Positions 60,046 to 64,000 of a DNA stretch of 64,000 bases are shown one piece after another. The stretch is from Mesodorylaimus sp. YZB2_4 (lineage: Eukaryota > Nematoda > Enoplea > Dorylaimida > Dorylaimidae), in assembly GCA_030248295.1 (NCBI GenBank), contig JASANH010001018.1:124001-188000 (forward strand), read 5' to 3'. Made by a program: the position numbers and the translations under genes. The stretch's first letter is position 1; each line of letters starts with the position of its first letter. The notes beneath the pieces were generated by a model. It was not told the origin of the DNA and did not search any database. It saw only the letters and a list, made by a program, of their open reading frames with translations.

Positions 60046-61339
60046 ATTTCCCTATCAATTAGAGTTTAGGGCGAGTATACGGCCTGTTGATAGTGCCCAT
60101 GACGAGGAGCAGGGAGCTACGGATTCTCGATCAAAGAGGTGCCCAAGAACAGTCTGGAGCTAAATCACGACAAGTCACGATCACCATGATCATGGCTTTT
60201 CTTACTGCGCTCCCGCAATGGCACCAAAGCAGTTTACATTAAAAGCAGCTGGTTGTCTGTGTGTTGCATAGGCTGAGGCTATGGGAAGGAGGTAGGGCTA
60301 GCCCTGTCTTGTTACTTGCATGCTTCTCAATGAAGGCGACCTCTTTGCCTCCTGTCGTATTGTCTACTGTACACTCAGAGACAAGAGTCCTTCTCAGGCC
60401 CCCGCGGCACAATAAATTACACGTTGGTCTGACTCAAAAAAGGGGCGATGACTACAAATTATCGCTGTAGTCGTAGCATTGACCCTTGAGTGAGATTTTG
60501 GGGAGAAGGTTAGTCTTTCCCCATTTGGAGTCAGGGACAGGAATGGTGATGGCCTTCAGGGTCTTCTGGGGTTCGAGATAACCCTGACGGGGCTGGGATA
60601 GAAAAAAGCTTTCTGGCTGTTTAAGTCAGTTTATCTGTTCACTTCTTTTCTTGACATGTTCTAAAAACTAAATAAAGTTTGCCCTGCATCGGAACTATTT
60701 TTTATGAGTATAAACATCTCAGTCATCTCGCAGCATTGCAGATAATGCTGATACTATGTTTCGTGGGTATTTTCGTTTATCTGGACGTGGAAAAGTGTTT
60801 GAGGGTGAGTCCCCGATCATGCTGTTTGGGATGGGGATCAGGGTCAGGACCCCAGTCGAAAACTAGAGCCCTCAAAAAGTTGTGAAAGGATTCTGCTTTG
60901 CATATTTCATTCATTCATTAACCCATCGCTAAAGTCGAACAAAATGAGTTTTAGACGGTTCTGGGTCTCATTCAAGTTTCTAGGGTGTGCATGTGCACAT
61001 AATGTGCCTCCGCCTGTAAGATAGAAGCAACAAAATCCAGTTTATATTCCAATTTAAATAAAGGGAACTCTGCTGTTTCATGCCCACTTCCTGACAGTGT
61101 CACACGGCTGGTCCCAGAGGTGTCATGCGTTGCCTCAAGTGTATGACATGTGCGAAGAGGAGTTTGTAGTTGGTATATTGCAACTTACATGGTCTTCGGT
61201 CCCGAGATTTTGGGCTACCAGATTGATTCAAATTGGTCTTCAAAGGAAGCATAGCATGCGAAATAAAAAATTGCATGTTAAAAGGATGGCGATCTGACCA
61301 AAATTCAAATTTCCCGCCATAAAACTTGAATTTTTAAGT

Positions 61340-61450
61340 TTTCAAAAATTATCGGTATTATCGGTTTTCTCGGCCGATAATTGCGTTATCGGTTATCGGT
61401 TATCGGCCGATACCCATAATTGCCTCATCGGTCGGACCTGGATCCGAGTG
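61340..61450 (-). repeat. TATCGG-rich interspersed repeat, copy 2
   Basis: TTATCGGTATTATCGG and three adjacent ATCGGTT units, then GGCCGATACCC and the reverse complement of the GGTCCGACCGAT block seen at 59990. Orientation is opposite to copy 1. Confidence 0.5.
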
Positions 61451-61958
61451 GGATGCGACAACAGCTGTGTAAAATCCGGTTTCACTCGATCCAAAATGGG
61501 ATATTCCGCACAGCGCTAAATATCCGATCCAGCCCGGCCATGCACAGTGATTAGCCTTGTGCCCCCTAAACAGTCTCATATCTGCAATCGTTTAGTTTTT
61601 CCAAATTTATATGAACTAAACGCAGGGGTAACCAAATAGTTTTCCTGAAATTTCTCTGAAGATCTATCGCTAAATTTCAAATAACGGGCGCCAGATGAGG
61701 CTTGCAGGGCATATTGTCAAGTGGGGACGTGCAAGTCGCTTTACACTGCCATAGTGGTGTGGTCGCCTGACACTTTACACTCCTTTCCTGTCAGTGGGGA
61801 GTGTGCTTGGCCGAGATGGGTGTGTTCCGAGCGACCCAGCCCAGTTGAGGTGTCCATGCTAATTAGTTCGCATTTCAGGTTGTTGTCCCAACTGAACCCC
61901 GTCGACGTTGGCTGGAAAGTAAGTGATAGGAAAGGGTCGAAGAGGATCGATTAGGAAT

Positions 61959-62429
61959 ATGAATTCGAACAAGCAGTCCGAAAGAAATTTTGGGCAGAAA
62001 CCGAAACGATCTTTGCGTTCGCGAAGTTATGCTTTGGAAACTCTACAAATCGGTACTTTTTTCATGGATACTACTCAGTCGACGAATTCCTGTTCGAATA
62101 AAATCAGATTTTATTTCGTTCAAAAGTAAGACTTTTATTCTTTTTTTCCAAAAAAATTGTTTAAGATTTGGAAAAATTTTGTTAGGCAAGTGATTTACGA
62201 TTTCGAATTTGAATTTTGGGCGAATCCGGAAGGACCGAATAAATTTTTGGCGGCAATTTGTATTCCATTTGATTCTATAACGGGAATTTGTTGCAACAGT
62301 AAGGAGCTGTATATCCAAGTCAACAAACCGCCTCGATTGGTGATTGGCTCGAACGGGTCTCATTCGGTCCCGCCGCCCATCGATATCGATATCACCAATG
62401 GACAACTGCAGCAAGTGACCGTGCACAAG
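61959..62429 (+). CDS. Conserved-looking protein of uncertain family, two exons visible
   Basis: Exon 61959-62125 and exon 62186-62429, joined by a 60-base GT-AG intron in matching phase, give 137 residues; a donor (CACAAG|GTGGGC) shows that the gene continues. The basic N-terminus (NFGQKPKRSLRSRSYA) precedes LETLQIGTFFMDTTQ and KIRFYFVQKQVIYDFEFEFW, then LAAICIPFDSITGI and KELYIQVNKPPRL. Alternating strands with 'IPF.SI.GI ... L.I.V.KPPRL' resemble a conserved beta-domain family known from plants and fungi as TRF-like proteins (pattern 'I.IG.W.Y ... K.YFAK.KLVWE ... IEI.W.DI ... L...L.RPP.F'). This likeness is from memory and by eye. The ATG at 61959 may be internal, as the frame is open upstream to 61923. 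Confidence 0.5.
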
Positions 62430-63444
62430 GTGGGCAGGGGACGAGGTTAGGAAATCGGAAATGCTCATTTTCCCAGCCTATACTTTCGCCCTTGGGGGCA
62501 GGGTCTGGTGTTTTGAGAGTGCCCAACCATCGTTTGTTTGGTCTGCCGAGCGGTCGTTCTCCTCTGCGTGACCCTTGCTCTTGGTGGGCCAAGGCGAGTG
62601 GGAAAGAATGTCTCCCCTGGCTGTGCGTCAACCCAGCCGCAGGTATAATCGCAAGACTTGCCTTGCTCCAGTCCCGCCACATTTTCTCCTGCGTCTGCCA
62701 GGGACTTGATTGCATGGCTGTGCGGGATACTGAATCCGGGTCTCCGCGCCGCACGTCAGTCGCGATCCCCAGTGCCTTGCCTGTAGGTTGTCCGACCATG
62801 AGTTCCCGTCTTGATAATGCACGGGTACAGTGTGAAGCTGGCTGGAGCGTCCATGCTCATGGTTCTATGGCGGTTTTGTGTGTCCAGTCCGTGTGACTGG
62901 CCGCGTCTTTCTTCAAGTTTGTTTGTCATGAAGAATGCTTGAAAATCTGGGAATTGAGCAACGAGCTGTAATTCGAAAGAAAGAACAAAGCTGACGCAGA
63001 AAGCCATGATGAACTCATGACTGTTCATTGGAACCGTGCCACCACGCAGTGCCTGCTTTGTTCTTCCGCATCAGAGATCGAATGACAGCTCGGCGGTGGA
63101 CTGCAGGGCATTTGTCATGACTCACCAGTCTCAAGACCTGGCCCGACCAAAAGTATCTTTCATAAAAATGGACGCTCTATCCCGCGATGTGGTTCGCTGT
63201 AACTGCACCGGCGCGTTATTGACAAGCCAACTCATTGTATGACACTCCTCATATCAGGCCCATCCTTGTCAAGCCAAGTGGCCATCGTGCATTTCCATTT
63301 CCGGAGCCTAACTCAGACTTCGAAGCGGGGAAGCAAAACTGGAGCACCCAGTTGGTGTTGGCAATATGCATGATTTGGACGAAATTTGTCGCCTCACGAT
63401 TTGGAACTTTTCTCTTACTCGCACCCCCGCGTACCCGCAAGTAG
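62430..63444. other. Presumed intron or intergenic DNA with repeat R1
   Basis: It follows the donor at 62430 and includes a repeat R1 copy. A frame at 63036-63118 and another at 63235-63444 (PFPEPNSDFEAGKQNWSTQ) are coding-like but lack phase-consistent links to the upstream exon. Confidence 0.3.
62580..62685 (+). repeat. Copy of repeat family R1
   Basis: TTGGTGGGCCAAGGCGAGTG, then CAGCCGCAGGTATAATCGCA and CTTGCTCCAGTC match the other copies; the middle is shortened. Confidence 0.6.
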
Positions 63445-63678
63445 AACAGAGAAATATTCTGGATATTAGGCAGGCACCGTGAGGGCGAAGTTGAGTTCAT
63501 GGATGGCTTCTTCAGTCAATGCTTCGAGTTCCCAGTGTTGATGGCAGGAAAACTGGACTTTTTAAACTATTGTCTTGAGTACCAAGCTTGTGTCCACCCG
63601 TCTGCTATGTCACACGCTCATGTTTATGTTTTACGACATCAACAAACGCAAGGTGAAGGGACTTATTACACAAAATGA
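63445..63678 (+). other. Coding-like open frame, possible downstream exon
   Basis: The frame is open for 77 codons and reads HREGEVEFMDGFFSQCFEF, then PVLMAGKLDFLNYC. Its first half has coding-like codon choice and is preceded by acceptor-like TTAG and GCAG. It may be an exon of the gene starting at 61959, which continues rightward. No family match and no phase proof. Confidence 0.25.
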
Positions 63679-63680
63679 TT

Positions 63681-63765
63681 AACCTGATCGCGGGTCGAAC
63701 ACTCGAACACTCGTCCGTACCGAGCAGCTGGCGTGAGAGCCAGATGTCTAACCCACCAGGCTGAT
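63681..63765 (-). mobile_element. tRNA-derived SINE fragment
   Basis: The minus strand reads CAGCCTGGTGGGTTAGACAT, then CTGGCTCTCACGCCAGCTGC, an A-box followed by an anticodon-arm-like segment, and TGTTCGACCC as a B-box. It resembles the element at 53227 in its CTCTCACGC core but has a different flank. Confidence 0.55.
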
Positions 63766-64000
63766 TTTCGGCATGCCTTTGATCAGGTTGCTTAGTCAAT
63801 TTGTCTGTGATGTGCCGTAGGGACCAACAGAGGATTGCCTTTCTTCGTCTGCAGTAGTCCCAAACAGGGCGCAGCCTACCAGAATTCAGAATCCTGCAAC
63901 AGCTCTCGTTTCAGATCGTGCTCTCCAGGGCTCAGGGTTTTTTGATTCGACAGCATTTGATCGCTTATGATCCCAGTTTCTCGGCTCTTTTCAAGGAGCT

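Larger units (their letters stand above)
56808..61958. other. Gene-poor stretch upstream of the F-box gene
   Basis: About 5 kb without a convincing gene. It holds an exon-like frame (57362-57549), a tRNA-like remnant (58620-58700), a poly-G tract (59763-59776) and two TATCGG-rich repeat copies. The frame at 58842-59183 (minus) is basic and hydrophobic but has no recognisable features. Confidence 0.4.

Overview
This is eukaryotic DNA from a small invertebrate. Several genes are split by GT-AG introns, many only about 45-75 bases long, and exon phases can be followed from exon to exon. The gene content points to an ecdysozoan: a kinin-type neuropeptide precursor (FxxWA-amide), a chemoreceptor-like 7TM protein with an IERLLAT motif like that of nematode SRA/SRAB-type receptors, and a family of other 7TM receptors. 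An early-branching nematode or a tardigrade would fit; the sequence alone does not settle which. No bacterial operons, CRISPR arrays or viral genes were seen.

Layout. 0-3 kb: a fold-back element with two ~220-base inverted arms and a decayed retrotransposon gag-like stretch. 3.5-4.7 kb: a DXD-type glycosyltransferase-like gene that has lost its DXD acids. 6.6-7.4 kb: a kinin precursor with nine copies of the peptide. 16.4-17.0 kb: a secreted, dibasic-cleaved precursor with repeated GxRY units that I do not recognise. 18.5-39.5 kb: three related 7TM genes on the minus strand (one intact, one with a frameshift, one clearly decayed), an unrelated 7TM gene on the plus strand at 34.5 kb, a LINE 3' fragment, and much repeat-rich DNA (tRNA-derived SINEs, MITE-like ends, hairpins, inverted repeats).

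40.4-46.6 kb: a divergent pair, a mucin-like single-pass membrane protein (minus, five exons) and a large Ser/Asn-rich protein (plus, at least seven exons). 48.4-52.5 kb: an eight-exon decaprenyl diphosphate synthase subunit 1 (PDSS1), the trans-prenyltransferase of ubiquinone synthesis. 53.1-56.8 kb: a fourteen-exon FBXL2/FBXL20-type F-box/leucine-rich-repeat protein ending in a CVIL prenylation box. 62-62.4 kb: two exons of a conserved-looking gene that runs on to the right.

The two housekeeping genes (PDSS1, FBXL) lie in the same direction 535 bases apart. Both introns of PDSS1 longer than 600 bases carry interspersed repeats. The neuropeptide and receptor-like genes occupy the gene-poor left half, where repeats and pseudogenes dominate. 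Several start codons there lie just downstream of a 3' splice-acceptor-like sequence, which suggests either 5'UTR introns or spliced-leader trans-splicing.
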